The notes below the pieces were generated by a model. The model saw only the letters and a program-made list of their open reading frames with translations, searched no databases and was not told the DNA's origin. The position numbers were made by a program, and so were the translations under genes. Positions 62,619-64,000 of a stretch of DNA of 64,000 nt are shown piece after piece. Numbering within the stretch: the first letter of the stretch is position 1; every line of letters starts with the position of its first letter. This DNA comes from Chlorobium sp. (GTDB lineage: Bacteria > Bacteroidota > Chlorobiia > Chlorobiales > Chlorobiaceae), in assembly GCA_028282595.1 (NCBI GenBank), contig JANQHQ010000020.1:1-64000 (forward strand), written 5' to 3'.

Positions 62619-64000
62619 GGTACTCTCCTTTTTGTCTGCATCGTACAGGCTGGTGATTGAACTCATAGGTTTCGTTCGTCGTAACCTTGAACTGTTTCCC
62701 CCGGAAGAAACAGGGAATGCTGATCGTAGAGGGAGCCTGGATAAGGATGGTCGTTTTCCGGTGGTCGATATCCAGGCTGATGGTGCGCCCTCGCCAGTGA
62801 ACACTGAAAGCGAGTCGTCGCCAGCGCTTCGGCAGCCACGGCTTGAGCACGATTCTGTCGGATTTCAGCGTCAGTCCTCCAAACCCCATGACAACCGTCT
62901 GCCAGGAGCCCCCCACCGCCGCCGCGTGTATGCCGAGTTCCGTGTTGCCGTGCAGATTCTGCAGATCGACCTGCACGGTTTTCATGAAGTACTGGTATGC
63001 CCGTTTGTGATTTCCCACGGCGAGCCCGACCATGGCATGCGTGCAATGGCTCAGGGACGACTTGTGCAGCGTGCGTTTTTCGTAGAAATCGTAATTGGCC
63101 TGCTTGACCTCGTCGCTGAAAGCGTGCGGAAAGAGCAGAAAAAGCATGATGACGTCTGCCTGCTTGATCAGACGGGTTTTGCCGATCGTCCGGTAGGTGA
63201 CCCCGGCGGGCAGCACCGGCCGGCCCATTCTGTCATGCTTCGTGATACGGTGATCCCTGAGACTGAAGTATCCGTCGAACTGCTCTATCAGACCTGTCCG
63301 GGGATCGATCCCGAACTTCATCCCCCGGCTGATGGCCTCCCACTCCCCGGCCTCCCCGGAAGTGAGCGAGAGCATCGCGCCGAGCTCCCTGAAATCCTTG
63401 TCTTCGCGCTTGCTGAAATATGCGTACAGTACGGCGGCGATCTTGAGATGCCAGTGGACAAGGAAATTGGTATAGGCGTTGTTGTCGACGTGTTCGTGAA
63501 ACTCGTCCGGGCCGATTACCGTCCTGATCTCGTAGCATCCTTCCGCGCACTCGACCCGGCTCGCCCAGAAGCGGGCCGTCCTGAAAATCATCTCGAGGGC
63601 GTAGCGCCGGAGAAAATCCTCGTCGCCGGTTACCCGGCAGTAGCGTTCGACCGCGTAGATGACGTCGGAGACGATGTGATCCTCTTCGCTTCCGGTATAG
63701 ATGAGACGAATGGTCTTTTCCAGTTTCGAAGCGAATCTCGGCGTTACGTCTTCTCCGGTCGTGGCGGTCTCCCACCCGTACTTCGCCCCTTTGAATCCGG
63801 CACGCGCAGCATTCTTCAACGCTCCCGGCAGCGTGGCGTAACGGTACAGGAGCATGTTGCGCGCCATATCCGGAAAATTGTACAGGTAGAACGGAAAGAT
63901 GAATATCTCGGTATCCCAGAACACGTGCCCGAGATAGCCTTCCGAACTGAGGAATTTGGCGCCGATGCTTCCCGTCCTCTCCGGACCGTTGATCAGCAGT
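62578..64000 (-). CDS. Glycoside hydrolase family 65 phosphorylase-like protein, 5' part outside the window
   Basis: The visible 474 residues are the C-terminal part of a GH65 enzyme (trehalose/maltose/kojibiose phosphorylase type). The catalytic Glu lies in IGPDEFHEHVDNNAYTN, and the phosphate-binding motif HGNTELGIHAAAVGGSWQTVVMGFGGL follows. The C-terminal small beta domain is complete to the stop. The N-terminus runs past 64000, so the gene is truncated by the window, not broken. Neighbouring GT4 overlaps it. Which disaccharide it cleaves is not decided by the visible part. Confidence 0.88.
   Translation of the reverse strand, partial: LLINGPERTGSIGAKFLSSEGYLGHVFWDTEIFIFPFYLYNFPDMARNMLLYRYATLPGALKNAARAGFKGAKYGWETATTGEDVTPRFASKLEKTIRLIYTGSEEDHIVSDVIYAVERYCRVTGDEDFLRRYALEMIFRTARFWASRVECAEGCYEIRTVIGPDEFHEHVDNNAYTNFLVHWHLKIAAVLYAYFSKREDKDFRELGAMLSLTSGEAGEWEAISRGMKFGIDPRTGLIEQFDGYFSLRDHRITKHDRMGRPVLPAGVTYRTIGKTRLIKQADVIMLFLLFPHAFSDEVKQANYDFYEKRTLHKSSLSHCTHAMVGLAVGNHKRAYQYFMKTVQVDLQNLHGNTELGIHAAAVGGSWQTVVMGFGGLTLKSDRIVLKPWLPKRWRRLAFSVHWRGRTISLDIDHRKTTILIQAPSTISIPCFFRGKQFKVTTNETYEFNHQPVRCRQKGEYHETVANSPVSPPD

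Noticed and set aside
1..64000. tRNA, rRNA, tmRNA or riboswitch genes
   Set aside because: Gaps between genes were read on both strands and no cloverleaf, rRNA segment or riboswitch core was recognised.

Overview
This 64 kb window is GC-rich (roughly 57% by eye), densely coding and mostly chromosomal. Its SecA form (about 1030 aa), the DUF3683-type FAD/Fe-S dehydrogenase, the single-chain PurL and the DoxX/pentapeptide/Pst neighbourhood point to a green sulfur bacterium (Chlorobiaceae, of the Chlorobaculum/Chlorobium/Prosthecochloris type). That assignment is inference from protein style; no rRNA or tRNA gene was recognised.

Layout. 0-8.5 kb holds a DHH phosphoesterase and a secA-purL-nnr run. 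8.3-10.0 kb is a small foreign patch: two AT-richer genes (a VOC/glyoxalase protein and a small membrane protein), each followed by an attC-like hairpin, lying between two diverged copies of the nnr 3' end. 10.1-18 kb has an aminotransferase, a radical SAM/SPASM maturase with its Cys-rich precursor peptide (resembling SbtM/SbtA) and a 1207-aa FAD/Fe-S dehydrogenase. 18-24 kb has an alpha/beta hydrolase, a Nif11-type RiPP precursor, a glycosyltransferase, and an overlapping doxX / polytopic membrane protein / pentapeptide-repeat operon.

24-37 kb is a phosphate-acquisition block: two PhoU proteins, two complete sets of Pst permease and ATPase genes, two phosphate-binding proteins and an outer-membrane porin. 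11-bp-phased TGTTA repeats that look like PHO boxes lie upstream of pstC1 and of the porin. A GNAT/PlsC acyltransferase pair follows and may make phosphate-free lipids. 38-45 kb has a DASS-type transporter, a methyltransferase, a HAD phosphatase, a PAP2 phosphatase, an HD-PycTM protein, and a convergent membrane-anchored class III cyclase. 45-54 kb has a kinase-like/Omp85 fusion, two SdiA-regulated-like secreted proteins, a metallophosphoesterase, a PHP protein and trmH. 54-64 kb has a sigma-54 activator, a NUDIX hydrolase, trxB, trxA, dnaE, a GT4 glycosyltransferase and a partial GH65 phosphorylase.

Two repeat systems cut across this layout. One is a MITE-like family with inverted ends GGGCACCTCTA, clear copies having 4-bp target duplications, mostly sitting just downstream of stop codons. 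The other is an array of seven different perfect or near-perfect hairpins separated by a conserved 12-nt linker (50996-51252) between the divergent PHP and trmH genes.
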